27,464 bases of DNA from a virus, in IMG/VR virus record IMGVR_UViG_3300027779_000126, positions 1-27,464 of that record. The stretch is one strand, 5' to 3'. Position 1 is the stretch's first letter, and each line of letters opens with the position of its first letter. The position numbers were made by a program, and so were the translations under genes. Positions 1 to 8,223 of the stretch are shown piece by piece. The notes below the pieces were generated by a model. It was given only the letters and a program-made list of their open reading frames with translations. It did not search any database and had not been told where the DNA came from.

Positions 1-405
1 GCTTGGAATGAAATTAGCGGACGTTATGTCCCAGTTGAGGAGTATTATATTCCCGAAAACTGGCGGCAACAATCGGAAGACAGTAAACAGGCGAGCGTCG
101 GAGCGATTGCGCAACAAGAAGAAGCCAGTGAGTGTTACGCCAAGGCGATACAAATTGGAAGACATTACTATGAGAGACTCTTAGAACTTGGTGTAGCAAA
201 AGAACAAGCACGTATTGTGATGCCTCTATCGCAATATACAGAAGTCTATTGGACTGCCTCATTTCAGGCGATAGTTAATTTTATTGAACTGAGAGATGAA
301 CCCACAGCCCAGTGGGAGATTAGAGAATACGCAAAAGTGCTAAAAGAGCAAATGAGTAGCATTTATCCCAAAACAATGCAAATTTGGTCTGATATATATT
401 TTTAA
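1..405 (+). CDS. thyX: Flavin-dependent thymidylate synthase ThyX, C-terminal part (5' end outside window)
   Basis: The reading frame is open from base 1 to the TAA at 403-405 and gives 134 residues. ThyX makes dTMP from dUMP using FAD, NADPH and methylene-tetrahydrofolate. Family signatures visible here are ISGRYVP near the start, the block GVAKEQARIVMPLSQYTEVYW (the substrate/FAD-binding part of the fold), and FIELRDEPTAQWEIREYAK near the end. The family is usually 210-300 residues, so roughly the first third to half lies upstream of the window. The gene opens a nucleotide and replication module and is followed by a promoter rather than an overlapping gene, so it probably ends an upstream transcription unit. 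Identification is firm; only the N-terminus is unseen. Confidence 0.93.
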   Translation, partial: AWNEISGRYVPVEEYYIPENWRQQSEDSKQASVGAIAQQEEASECYAKAIQIGRHYYERLLELGVAKEQARIVMPLSQYTEVYWTASFQAIVNFIELRDEPTAQWEIREYAKVLKEQMSSIYPKTMQIWSDIYF

Positions 406-423
406 AATAAATCAAAATAAGCC

Positions 424-452
424 TTGACAAACCCCCTAGAATTGTGTATATT
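424..452 (+). promoter_or_regulatory. Sigma70-like promoter P1
   Basis: TTGACA at 424-429 and TATATT at 447-452 are separated by exactly 17 bases. The sequence runs on as ATAGTATAGA, shared with promoter P2. It precedes a small ORF and the ssDNA-binding protein gene. Geometry and sequence match two other promoters at 8165 and 8665, so this is a repeated phage promoter rather than a chance match. It is readable by host RNA polymerase with a housekeeping sigma factor, probably in early or middle infection (inference). Confidence 0.85.
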
Positions 453-480
453 ATAGTATAGAAAGTTTGGAGAATAAAAA

Positions 481-627
481 TGAAACTTTTTATGATAGTT
501 TTAATTGCCTTGACATTACCAGTATCTTTACTTATATTAGTAAGTAGGATTAGAAATAAACCCCTTAAATCATGTGGAGCATCTTGTGAATGTATAGATG
601 GAAATAGTTTAGAAATAGGTTTATAGA
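481..627 (+). CDS. 48-residue membrane-anchored peptide with Cys cluster
   Basis: An ATG at 481 sits 7 bases after GGAG and opens a 48-codon frame ending in TAG at 625-627. The first 23 or so residues form one hydrophobic segment (MKLFMIVLIALTLPVSLLIL), followed by a basic stretch and the cysteine cluster CGASCEC. It is the first gene after promoter P1. The order of membrane helix, KPLKSCG-type turn and clustered cysteines recalls the short NqrM (DUF539) proteins, but the resemblance is weak and I would not assign that function. The promoter and a good ribosome binding site are the main reasons to consider it a real gene. Confidence 0.6.
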
Positions 628-683
628 AAGTAGTAAATGTATTAAGATGTATCACACTCAAATCTCATAAGGAGATTGTACCA

Positions 684-1493
684 ATGGCTATATCGTTAGA
701 CAAGATCAATTCAGCCCTTGATCGTTTAGATAATAAGGGTGGCAGCAGCCAGAACCAGGACAACATCGTCAAGCTGGACGAAGGCGAGCATCAGATTCGT
801 ATCGCTCCGTACAAGGAAGATTTGGACATGCCATTCCAAGAACTCTGGTTTCATTTTCGCATCGGCGGGCGCACATTCTTGTGTCCAAATAAGATGAAGA
901 ATGAGCCAGATCCTATTTGTGATTTCGCTTCCACCTGTTGGAATGAGTTCACGAAAACGAAGGATGAGGCATATAAGGAGATGTTTAAGACAATGGCTCC
1001 TACGTTGCGTGTGTACCTGCCTGTTATGGTTCGCGGCGAGGAAGACAAGGGTTTGCGTTGGTGGAGTATTTCACCGCGAACCACCTACAAGGAGATCCTT
1101 AATCATGTACGTAGCGGGCTTCGGCAGAATGTAGACATCACAGATACCTCTGAGGGACTGGATCTGATGGTTACAGTGGCTCCTGGATTCAACAATTGGT
1201 TGATGCCAACTTCTATCACCTGCGCGCTGAAGGGAACTCCGTTGGCTCCCAAGAACAAGTTGAAGGAAGTAATTGACACCATCACGCCTCTCGGTACTCT
1301 CTTTGATTATAGTCCGGTAGATGAGATGAAGATCGCGTTGGATAAGCACCTTAATCCTAACGCTAATGATTCTGACTCTTCGGCAGGTACTTCTTTTAAT
1401 TTCGGAGTAAGCGCTGACAAGCCCAAAGTTGAGGCCGAAGAGGATACCACTAACGCCAAGATTGATGATGCTTTTGATAAGCTGCTCAACTAA
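684..1493 (+). CDS. Single-stranded DNA-binding protein, T4 gp32-like
   Basis: This 269-residue protein has the gp32 layout: a short basic N-terminal segment, a central OB-fold core with a putative zinc site, and an acidic C-terminal tail (VEAEEDTTNAKIDDAFDKLL). Possible zinc ligands are H57, C67, C79 and C85; gp32 uses one His and three Cys, with somewhat different spacing. It would coat single-stranded DNA at forks and recombination sites and bind the helicase, primase and RecA through its acidic tail. The ATG at 684 follows AAGGAG. The next gene, recA, starts directly after its stop codon, so the two are probably translated together under promoter P1. Assignment rests on architecture and context as well as sequence. 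Confidence 0.82.
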   Translation: MAISLDKINSALDRLDNKGGSSQNQDNIVKLDEGEHQIRIAPYKEDLDMPFQELWFHFRIGGRTFLCPNKMKNEPDPICDFASTCWNEFTKTKDEAYKEMFKTMAPTLRVYLPVMVRGEEDKGLRWWSISPRTTYKEILNHVRSGLRQNVDITDTSEGLDLMVTVAPGFNNWLMPTSITCALKGTPLAPKNKLKEVIDTITPLGTLFDYSPVDEMKIALDKHLNPNANDSDSSAGTSFNFGVSADKPKVEAEEDTTNAKIDDAFDKLLN

Positions 1494-2645
1494 ATGGCAA
1501 GAAAGAAAATAAAAACAGACGAGTCTCCCCCGGTGGGGGGAGATTCGGTTCTCACAGACATATTAGTAGATAGTCTAAATAAACAGCTCGGAGATGTAGC
1601 TTTTATTTTAGGCAAGAATGATTCTAATAGTGATGTCAAAGAATGGATCTCTACCGGTTCTACAGTATTAGATACTATTATTTCTAATAGCGCGCAGGGT
1701 GGTGGGGTTCCAGTTGGGAAGCTTACCGAAATAGTAGGTGAAGAAGCCACTGGAAAATCCCTGTTGTCTTATATGATCTTAAAAGATTGTCAAGACCGCG
1801 GCGGTGTTCCAGTATTGATTGACACAGAGAATGCAGTAAATGAAGATTTTTTGCAACTACTGGGGATGAAGTTATATCCCGAAGGTCAATTGATTTATGT
1901 ACAGGTAGACTCTGTAGAGAAAGTATTTTCTGCGATTGAAAATGTAATAAGGAAGATAAAAGAAAATAGAAAAGATAAGTTGTGTTGTGTTGTTTGGGAC
2001 AGTGTAGCAGGTAGTTCAACTGATGCAGAAATGCAGAAGGATTATGGCGAATCTACTGTTGGTATGCACGCTAGAATGATAGGGCAGGGCTTACGTAAAA
2101 CTATTAGGTTTATCGGAAAAGAACGAGTTGCTCTAGTGTTCTTGAATCAGATGAGACAGAAGATTGGAGTAGTTTTTGGAGATGACTTGGTCGCCCCTGG
2201 CGGCAAGGCTATTCCATTTTTTGCATCGGTAAGATTGAGGCTTTACAGAGATGGTTTTGTAAAGGCGGGTAAGGACACTTTGGGTGTGGGCATTCGGCCT
2301 TTTGTTCAAAAGAATAGAATGGGTCCACCGAAACGTGAAGCCAAATTGAAAATGTATTTCAATCGGGGATTGATTGATGAAGAGAGTTGGCTTGATGTAC
2401 TGTTGCAGTTTAATGTAGCAGAGAAGATCTCCGCACAAAAGTCATCTATTACCAATAAAGATAATGGCGAAGTGTATGAGTTCAAAAATTCAAAGTTTGT
2501 CGATTTCATTCGTGCTCCAGCAAACAATGAAGCACATCGGTATTGTCAGCAAAAAGTTAGAGATGTGTTAGTCATAGAACAAGATCCAGATAAGCGAGAA
2601 GAAGAGATGGTACTTGAGAAGATATCACCAGGCGAAGAAACGTAA
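1494..2645 (+). CDS. recA: RecA-type recombinase
   Basis: This is a 383-residue RecA/RAD51 family ATPase. Walker A is GEEATGKS at 82-89. The catalytic Glu is probably E112 in DTEN, and Walker B is VVWDS at 166-170. The L2/ATP-coupling region follows as FLNQMRQKIGVVFGDD and APGGKAIPFFASVRLRL, close to bacterial RecA (NQ.R.KIGV.FG, GG.AL.FYAS.R) and closer to it than to T4 UvsX. It would form filaments on ssDNA coated by the upstream SSB and drive strand exchange and recombination-dependent replication. The ATG abuts the preceding stop codon with no gap, and the stop overlaps the next ATG by one base. Confidence 0.93.
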   Translation: MARKKIKTDESPPVGGDSVLTDILVDSLNKQLGDVAFILGKNDSNSDVKEWISTGSTVLDTIISNSAQGGGVPVGKLTEIVGEEATGKSLLSYMILKDCQDRGGVPVLIDTENAVNEDFLQLLGMKLYPEGQLIYVQVDSVEKVFSAIENVIRKIKENRKDKLCCVVWDSVAGSSTDAEMQKDYGESTVGMHARMIGQGLRKTIRFIGKERVALVFLNQMRQKIGVVFGDDLVAPGGKAIPFFASVRLRLYRDGFVKAGKDTLGVGIRPFVQKNRMGPPKREAKLKMYFNRGLIDEESWLDVLLQFNVAEKISAQKSSITNKDNGEVYEFKNSKFVDFIRAPANNEAHRYCQQKVRDVLVIEQDPDKREEEMVLEKISPGEET

Positions 2646-2932
2646 TGGTCGCTCTTAGTGATAGCCCAGCCGAGGAGTTAGTTAACAAACTTAAAGAGTC
2701 TGTTAGCAAGCAACATATTATTCTTGGCGTTGTTGTTGCTGTTTTTATAGCAATGGCGATCCTTGCGGCTATAGTTGGTGTTACCTATATTATTACTTGG
2801 GGTCTGGCTTCTTTGTGGAATGTTGGTGTTGTTCCTTTTGGAGCTCCGGTTCTTACATGGTGGCAAGTAACGGCAATATGGATTCTTGTAGGCTTCGCTG
2901 GTCAAGTTATAAAAAAGATCTTCCGCAGCTGA
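2645..2932 (+). CDS. Small protein with two predicted membrane helices
   Basis: This 95-residue protein has a short charged N-terminus followed by a strongly hydrophobic stretch (about residues 24-55) and a second hydrophobic stretch (about 65-88) ending in the basic tail KKIFRS. The ATG overlaps the recA stop by one base (TAATG), so expression is coupled to recA. Small two-helix proteins with a TWWQV-type turn occur in phage genomes, but I do not recognise a function. A holin role is possible from size alone. However, a better holin candidate lies at 26269 and this gene sits in the replication operon, so I leave it unassigned. Confidence 0.75.
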   Translation: MVALSDSPAEELVNKLKESVSKQHIILGVVVAVFIAMAILAAIVGVTYIITWGLASLWNVGVVPFGAPVLTWWQVTAIWILVGFAGQVIKKIFRS

Positions 2933-2989
2933 ATCTAAATATTTTTAATTGATAGTGTATTTTTATAAAAAGTTTCAGCCATATTTATG

Positions 2990-3057
2990 TTACCCGAAGA
3001 GAGAAAAAAGTAGATAGGGAAAGCCAAAACCCTGTCTATTTTTCTCTTAAGGGGTAA
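2990..3057 (+). terminator. Long hairpin with embedded rho-independent terminator
   Basis: An inner stem pairs TAGATAGGG (3011-3019) with CCCTGTCTA (3030-3038) across a 10-base loop and is followed by TTTTTCTCTT, a good intrinsic terminator. The A-rich 5' flank means it could also act on the opposite strand. The stem can extend outward through AAGAGA (2997-3002) with TCTCTT (3043-3048), and then TTACCC (2990-2995) with GGGTAA (3052-3057). It ends the SSB-recA-membrane protein unit. No clear sigma70 promoter is visible between it and the deaminase gene at 3069, so some read-through or a different promoter type must serve the downstream genes. Confidence 0.78.
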
Positions 3058-3068
3058 AGTAGGTTATT

Positions 3069-3488
3069 GTGACGGTAGAAGATAACGAACAGATTAAGAA
3101 TAGTCTCACAGAAAATAGATGGTTTCGACTGGCTAAAGATCAATGTCTAAACAGTCTGCACCAGACTCGCTTTGGAGCGGTTCTTATATTGAAAAACGGC
3201 AAATATTTTTCAGCATGTAATGTAGAGAAGTCACATCCCTTGATAAGAAAACATTACGAATTTTTTGCTGTTTCATTACATGCGGAATTGAACACACTAC
3301 TCCGCGTCAATGTTGTCCGACACCGGCATCAAATTGCTGGATCTACTTTTTATGTTTATCGGGAAGACCGCAATGGCTGGCTGAAGGCTGCTCATCCATG
3401 CCCTAGCTGCTTCTCTATTATGAAAGATGTAGGTGTTCGTAAATGTTTTTATACAACGCCAAGTGGTTATAATGTTACTTACCTTTAG
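3069..3488 (+). CDS. Cytidine/deoxycytidylate deaminase-like zinc protein
   Basis: This 139-residue protein has the zinc deaminase signatures: HAE at 71-73 (zinc His and catalytic Glu) and PCPSC at 110-114 (two zinc cysteines), spaced about 37 residues apart. The N-terminus RFGAVLILKNGKYFSACN is the usual first beta hairpin. A phage enzyme of this type next to thyX, RNR and replication genes most likely deaminates dCMP or deoxycytidine to feed dTMP synthesis. Its small size fits a single-domain deaminase, but the exact substrate cannot be read from the sequence. The start is GTG at 3069 with a weak AGG upstream. It lies just after the large hairpin. Confidence 0.8.
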   Translation: MTVEDNEQIKNSLTENRWFRLAKDQCLNSLHQTRFGAVLILKNGKYFSACNVEKSHPLIRKHYEFFAVSLHAELNTLLRVNVVRHRHQIAGSTFYVYREDRNGWLKAAHPCPSCFSIMKDVGVRKCFYTTPSGYNVTYL

Positions 3489-3497
3489 GAGTTTTAA

Positions 3498-4469
3498 ATG
3501 ACCGACAAGCCAGTTTTATTCATCGACCTTCTAAACCTATTCTGCCGCAGCTTTTCATCGCTGCCACTTACCAATGATGATGGTCTTCATGTAGGCGGTG
3601 TCTTTGGTTCTCTCAATGCTTTACAGAGTTACATTAAGAGGTTCCAGCCAAGTGAATGTATCATCGCCTGGGAGGGTCTAAACAGCGGTGAGAGACGCCG
3701 CAAGAAGTTACGGGAGTACAAAGAGGGCCGGAAGTTCACCTCCATGAAAAGGGGTTTTGAGACCTCTGACGGAGATGAGAAAGAGGCTTTCTCTAGGCAA
3801 CTAGAACTGCTAAGAAACGCCATGGATCAGCTACCTATGAAACAAGTGGCTGTGAAATATCTTGAGGCCGATGATGCTATTGCCTACCTGGCCCGAAAGG
3901 TTATCAAACAAAAAAGTATTATTGTCACTACAGACAAAGACTATCTGCAACTAATAGATGAGAACATTTCAGTATTTCGCCCCGTTAAAACCAAAGAAAA
4001 TCCCCTAGGTGAATTGATTGACCTAGAATGGATGTACAGTAAGGAGAATATTCATCCTTACAATTATGCTTTACTTAAGGCTATCGTTGGTGACAAGAGT
4101 GACAACATTGCCGGAATAAGAGGCGTTGGAGAAAAGACGGCAAGGAAGGAGATACATTTACTGTGGGCTAAGGAAAATTTTGATATTGATGATTTGTTTG
4201 ATTGGCTGCGCAGCCGCAAGGAAGATAAGTATCAAAAATATTTGGATAATGAAGATCTCGTCCGGCTCAATTATAAAGTAGTTCAGTTGTTGGAGTTGGA
4301 GATTTCACTCATTGCTATTGATAGTTTACAAAATTCTTACATTTCTGATACACCAAAGTTTAATTCTTATCAGTTTAGACTTAAACTTATGTCGGAAGAC
4401 ATTAACCCAACTAACATAGATAGTTGGTTGGCTAACTTTTCTATCTTGAACACTAACCCTGTTGTATAA
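3498..4469 (+). CDS. 5'-3' exonuclease / flap nuclease (PIN plus H3TH domain)
   Basis: This 323-residue protein carries the metal-binding acidic residues of the FEN/RNase H (T4)/Pol I 5'-nuclease family: D10 in LFIDLLNL, E123-x-D125-D126 in EADDA, D146 and D148 in TTDKDY, and D199/D202 in GDKSDN. The helix-three-turn-helix DNA-binding motif follows directly (GIRGVGEKTA, 206-215). It would remove RNA primers and 5' flaps during lagging-strand synthesis. DnaE polymerases have no 5' nuclease of their own, which makes this gene a sensible partner for the DnaE at 9235. The ATG follows TAGGAG by 6 bases, and the helicase gene starts 12 bases downstream. Confidence 0.92.
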   Translation: MTDKPVLFIDLLNLFCRSFSSLPLTNDDGLHVGGVFGSLNALQSYIKRFQPSECIIAWEGLNSGERRRKKLREYKEGRKFTSMKRGFETSDGDEKEAFSRQLELLRNAMDQLPMKQVAVKYLEADDAIAYLARKVIKQKSIIVTTDKDYLQLIDENISVFRPVKTKENPLGELIDLEWMYSKENIHPYNYALLKAIVGDKSDNIAGIRGVGEKTARKEIHLLWAKENFDIDDLFDWLRSRKEDKYQKYLDNEDLVRLNYKVVQLLELEISLIAIDSLQNSYISDTPKFNSYQFRLKLMSEDINPTNIDSWLANFSILNTNPVV

Positions 4470-4481
4470 AGGAGAATAAAA

Positions 4482-5834
4482 TTGGCAATGAACACTGATT
4501 CTTTTGAGTCTTTTGGAGTAGGATTTCAAAATAATGTAATTCAAGGACTTCTCACCGATAGAGAGTTTTTTGAGAAATCATTTGAAACATTGAAAGATGA
4601 TTATTTTACTGGAGATGCTCACAAGACAGTTTGGACCGAAGTTAGAAAGTTGTTTAATAAGTATAACACTCCACCTACCTATGAAACATTGAAGGTGGAA
4701 ATCTCATCGTTACCTGACAATCAACTCAAGGCAGATACCATTGAAGTTTTGTTGGATATAGAAACCAAAGTAAATAGACAGGAAATAGAGTACGCTAAAG
4801 ATAAGTCGTTGGAGTTTTGTAAAAACCAGTCTATGAAGCAGGCAATTCTTGCCTCTGTTGATTTGTTGAAAGAGGGTAAGTACGAAGAGATTCAGTCAGT
4901 AATAGAACAAAGTTTGAAAATAAATACAGAGCAAGATTTGGGGCAGAACTATTTTGATAGCTTTGAATCAAGACGCAAGGTTCACACAAGAAACACTATC
5001 CCTACTGGTTTTCCCTTATTAGATGAAGAGGACATATTAGATGGTGGATTAGGAAGTGGTGAGCTAGGTGTAGTGATGGCTCCAACAGGAGGCGGCAAGT
5101 CATTTTTTCTGGTTAATCTTGGCTTCGGTGCATTGGCTGCAGGTAAAAATGTGATTCATTATTCTATGGAGTTGAGCGAAACTCATGTAGGTAATCGTTA
5201 CGATAGTCGCATTACAGGTATACCTACCAAGGAGCTTCGCCGGCGTATGGTTGAGGCAGAGAATGAGCTGGCTCGTTTTAATGGTGGTCAGTTAATGATT
5301 AAAGAATATCCACCCAAGGTTGCAACCATTAATACAATCAAGTTTCATGTTGGTAGATTGTTGTCTAATGGATTTGAACCCGACCTTATCATTATTGATT
5401 ATGGTGATCTGATGAAGAGTCGCCGCGGGTATGAGCAGAAAAGATTTGAATTAGAAAGTGTATTTGAAGACTTAAGAGCGATGTCGATGGAGTTGAAGTT
5501 GCCTATTTGGACAGCTACACAGAGCAATCGCGATGGCTTCAATGATGAAATTATTACAATTGATAAGGTTGGGGAAGCAATCAACAAGGCTCATGTAGTA
5601 GATTTCTTTGGTACTTTCTCACAACGCAAGTTTCATGTTGGCAAGAACCGAATGGGATCGGCTAACATAAACTTCAACATAGAGATGAAACCAGAATGCG
5701 CGCATATTGAGTTGAACGATGATCAATCGTCAGGCTTCAGCGCTTCTGACAAACTAAACAGCTTGCTGACCGGCGGCGGTGATAGCCGAAGCAAGATTGG
5801 TAATTTATATAAAAGCTATAAGGATGGCGAATAA
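4482..5834 (+). CDS. Replicative DNA helicase, DnaB/gp41 family
   Basis: This 450-residue protein has an N-terminal helical domain (about 1-150) and a RecA-fold helicase domain. Walker A is APTGGGKS at 200-207, the catalytic Glu is in HYSMEL near 230, and Walker B is LIIIDYGDL around D306. TATQSNRDG further on matches the sensor region of DnaB-like helicases. It would unwind DNA ahead of the polymerase and recruit the primase encoded at 21175. The start is taken as TTG at 4482, 7 bases after AAGGAG; ATG at 4488 is the alternative, only two codons later. The C-terminal tail after residue 425 is Gly/Ser-rich. The next gene overlaps its stop by one base. Confidence 0.92.
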   Translation: MAMNTDSFESFGVGFQNNVIQGLLTDREFFEKSFETLKDDYFTGDAHKTVWTEVRKLFNKYNTPPTYETLKVEISSLPDNQLKADTIEVLLDIETKVNRQEIEYAKDKSLEFCKNQSMKQAILASVDLLKEGKYEEIQSVIEQSLKINTEQDLGQNYFDSFESRRKVHTRNTIPTGFPLLDEEDILDGGLGSGELGVVMAPTGGGKSFFLVNLGFGALAAGKNVIHYSMELSETHVGNRYDSRITGIPTKELRRRMVEAENELARFNGGQLMIKEYPPKVATINTIKFHVGRLLSNGFEPDLIIIDYGDLMKSRRGYEQKRFELESVFEDLRAMSMELKLPIWTATQSNRDGFNDEIITIDKVGEAINKAHVVDFFGTFSQRKFHVGKNRMGSANINFNIEMKPECAHIELNDDQSSGFSASDKLNSLLTGGGDSRSKIGNLYKSYKDGE

Positions 5835-6082
5835 TGGCCGATAGATTTACAATAACAAAAACAAAGAGGTGGGGCAATACAGATACAGAAGTTCATAATG
5901 TATATTCTGCCAATCGCCGTGAAGCAAAGCGGGATGATATTATAAGGTTAGCTAATGACCTAATGACGAAAGAAGAAGTTTATACGAATGAAATTGTTGA
6001 GTATGAGGTAATTCTTTCGCATGATAATGGCAAGAGCGAGTTCATCCATCGCGTGGAAAAGGCCGGGAAGAAGAGCCTCTGA
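5834..6082 (+). CDS. Hypothetical 82-residue protein
   Basis: This is a small charged protein with alternating beta-like stretches (FTITKTKRWG, VEYEVILSHD) and a lysine-rich C-terminus. It has no membrane helix or cysteine motif. Its ATG overlaps the helicase stop, and its own stop overlaps the next ATG (TGATG), so it is translationally coupled between the helicase and the zinc-ribbon protein. I do not recognise a family. Placement suggests a replication accessory role, which is inference only. Confidence 0.75.
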   Translation: MADRFTITKTKRWGNTDTEVHNVYSANRREAKRDDIIRLANDLMTKEEVYTNEIVEYEVILSHDNGKSEFIHRVEKAGKKSL

Positions 6083-6303
6083 TGCCACAGTATGAGTGGG
6101 TCTGTGATCAATGCACTTATAACGTAATAGCAACAATGAGCATGACAGAGTATGACCCGAAAGAAAAAAGGTCTTGCCCGAATTGTGACATTGAAGTTAG
6201 AAGAAAAATTGAAAGTGTAGGAATAAGTTTTGGAAAAGGATTTTTTAGAGATGGATATGAGAGTGCAAACAAGGTAAAGACCTCAACAGAAGACGGAGAG
6301 TAA
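6082..6303 (+). CDS. Small FmdB-like zinc-ribbon protein
   Basis: This 73-residue protein opens with MPQYEWVCDQCTY and carries a second knuckle CPNC, a CxxC...CxxC zinc ribbon like the FmdB/CxxC-CxxC-SSSS family. The N-terminal 'M P x Y x Y x C' style start is typical of that family. After the ribbon comes a short Gly/Phe segment (GISFGKGFFRDG) and a polar tail. Such proteins are common in phages; their role is unknown, with transcription regulation often assumed. It is coupled to its neighbours by a one-base overlap, and the RNR gene starts three bases later. Confidence 0.8.
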   Translation: MPQYEWVCDQCTYNVIATMSMTEYDPKEKRSCPNCDIEVRRKIESVGISFGKGFFRDGYESANKVKTSTEDGE

Positions 6304-6305
6304 CA

Positions 6306-8156
6306 TTGGATCTATCACAAGAAATTTTATCAGAAGTCACCGTGCATATGAAATATGCTAGATATCTCCCCGATGAGCAACGGAGAGAAACTTGGGAAGA
6401 ACTTATAACGCGAAATAAGAATATGCATCTTACAAACTTTCCTAAGTTACAATCGGAGATAGAAAAAGCATACCAGTTAGTATATGATAAAAAAGTTTTA
6501 CCGTCTATGAGATCGCTCCAGTTTGCTGGGCCAGCTATATCTCAAACTCCAACCCGTATTTATAATTGTGCATACCTACCTATTGATGACTATCGCGCAT
6601 TTAGCGAAGTCATGTTTTTACTATTAGGGGGTACTGGTGTTGGTTATTCAGTTCAGAAGCATCATGTAGAAAAGTTGCCACCTATTCACAAGCCCACAAA
6701 GAAGCGTCGTTATCTTGTAGGAGATAGTATAGAGGGCTGGGCCGATTGCATTAAGATGCTGATGAAGAGTTATTTTCTTGGCAGACCAGAGCCTGAATTT
6801 GACTTTAGAAGTATTCGCAAGAAAGGCGCGTTGTTGATTACTAGCGGTGGTAAGGCTCCGGGACCAGAGCCGCTTTCTGATTGTGTACATAATATTAAAA
6901 GAATTTTTAATAGAAAGGAACATGGTGAACAACTTACAACAGTTGAAGTCCATGATATTGTGTGTTGGGTTGCTGATGCTGTGTTATCCGGTGGTATTCG
7001 TAGGAGCGCTACTATCTCTTTGTTTTCTCTGGATGATCAAAATATGCTCCAGTGTAAGTTCGGTAGTTGGTGGGAAACAGAACCTCAACGAGCAAGAGCC
7101 AATAACTCTGCCGTAGTTGTGAGGCACAGAGTAAAGAAGAAAGATTTCTTTAATGTTTGGGATAAAGTAAAAGCAAGCGGTGCTGGCGAGCCTGGTGTTT
7201 ATTTTACGAACGACTCGGAATGGGGCACCAACCCTTGTGCTGAAATAGCTCTGCGGCCATTTCAGTTTTGCAACCTATGCGAAGTAAATGTGAGCGATGT
7301 AGAGACACAGCAAGACCTCAACGAAAGAGTTTCTGCCGCATCTCTTATCGGTACCTTACAAGCATCCTATACTAACTTTCACTATTTGCGTGACATATGG
7401 CGTCGCACCACTGAGAAGGACGCTCTTCTAGGTATTGGTATGACAGGCATCGGAAGTGGTAGAGTTCAGAAACTAGACTTGGAGGCAGCGGCCCAGTTGG
7501 CAGTTTCTACTAACAAGTATTATGCTGGCGAGTTAGGTATAAACGCAGCTGCTAGAGTGACTACAGTAAAGCCCAGTGGAACCACATCCTGCGTCTTAGG
7601 AACCTCTAGTGGAGTTCATGCTTGGCATAACGACTATTATATTCGTAGGCTTCGTGTAGGAAAGAATGAAGCCATTTACAGCTATTTATCTATTAACCAT
7701 CCAGAGTTAGTAGAGGATGACTTCTTTAAGCCAGAAAGCCAAGCGGTTATTTCTATTCCACAAAGAGCGCCTGGTACTGGTATCTTGAGACATGAAACAT
7801 CTGTGGAGCTATTGGAAAGGGTGAAAGATATCTATAATAGATGGATTGAGCCTGGACACATCGCAGGCAACAATACACATAATGTTTCGTGTACCGTGTC
7901 TATCAAGGAGGAAGAGTGGGAAAAGGTTGGTGAATGGATGTGGAAGAATAAAACTTTCTATAATGGGTTAAGTGTGTTGCCTTATGATGGTGGTACTTAT
8001 ACACAAGCACCGTTCACTGATATTAGTGCAGATGAGTATGAAGTTATGGAGAAGAAGCTGTCAGCAGTGGATGTCTCTCAGATAGTAGAAATAGCAGATA
8101 ATACAGACTTGACTGGTGAGTTAGCCTGTGCAGGTGCTTCGTGCGAATTAGTTTAA
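6306..8156 (+). CDS. nrdJ: Adenosylcobalamin-dependent (class II) ribonucleotide reductase
   Basis: This 616-residue enzyme is closest in pattern to the monomeric Lactobacillus-type ribonucleoside triphosphate reductase. Visible residues are C88 (redox Cys), the NPCAE motif with C311 as likely thiyl radical site and E313, C322 as the second redox Cys (11 residues after C311, the same spacing as C408/C419 of RTPR), and a C-terminal pair C608/C613 spaced five apart as in RTPR C731/C736. VKPSGTTSC and GGIRRSATI are also family blocks. It makes deoxyribonucleotides with B12 as cofactor, without oxygen or a second subunit. It is shorter than RTPR (739), so some regulatory sequence is reduced. The start is TTG at 6306, 7 bases after GGAG. 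Confidence 0.93.
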   Translation: MDLSQEILSEVTVHMKYARYLPDEQRRETWEELITRNKNMHLTNFPKLQSEIEKAYQLVYDKKVLPSMRSLQFAGPAISQTPTRIYNCAYLPIDDYRAFSEVMFLLLGGTGVGYSVQKHHVEKLPPIHKPTKKRRYLVGDSIEGWADCIKMLMKSYFLGRPEPEFDFRSIRKKGALLITSGGKAPGPEPLSDCVHNIKRIFNRKEHGEQLTTVEVHDIVCWVADAVLSGGIRRSATISLFSLDDQNMLQCKFGSWWETEPQRARANNSAVVVRHRVKKKDFFNVWDKVKASGAGEPGVYFTNDSEWGTNPCAEIALRPFQFCNLCEVNVSDVETQQDLNERVSAASLIGTLQASYTNFHYLRDIWRRTTEKDALLGIGMTGIGSGRVQKLDLEAAAQLAVSTNKYYAGELGINAAARVTTVKPSGTTSCVLGTSSGVHAWHNDYYIRRLRVGKNEAIYSYLSINHPELVEDDFFKPESQAVISIPQRAPGTGILRHETSVELLERVKDIYNRWIEPGHIAGNNTHNVSCTVSIKEEEWEKVGEWMWKNKTFYNGLSVLPYDGGTYTQAPFTDISADEYEVMEKKLSAVDVSQIVEIADNTDLTGELACAGASCELV

Positions 8157-8164
8157 AAAAAGGC

Positions 8165-8193
8165 TTGACAAACCATCAATAATTTCGTATATT
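8165..8193 (+). promoter_or_regulatory. Sigma70-like promoter P2
   Basis: TTGACA at 8165-8170, a 17-base spacer, and TATATT at 8188-8193. The downstream sequence ATAGTATAGACATTT is nearly the same as in P1 and P3, so the conserved unit includes the start of the transcript. It lies between the RNR gene and the hypothetical gene at 8224, whose ribosome binding site GGGAG follows at once. Confidence 0.87.
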
Positions 8194-8223
8194 ATAGTAT
8201 AGACATTTAAGGGAGATTGACCA

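Noticed and set aside
320-661. Minus-strand 113-codon ORF over the thyX end and P1 region
   Set aside because: It overlaps thyX and a good promoter on the other strand, is low-complexity AT-driven, and no other gene is on the minus strand.
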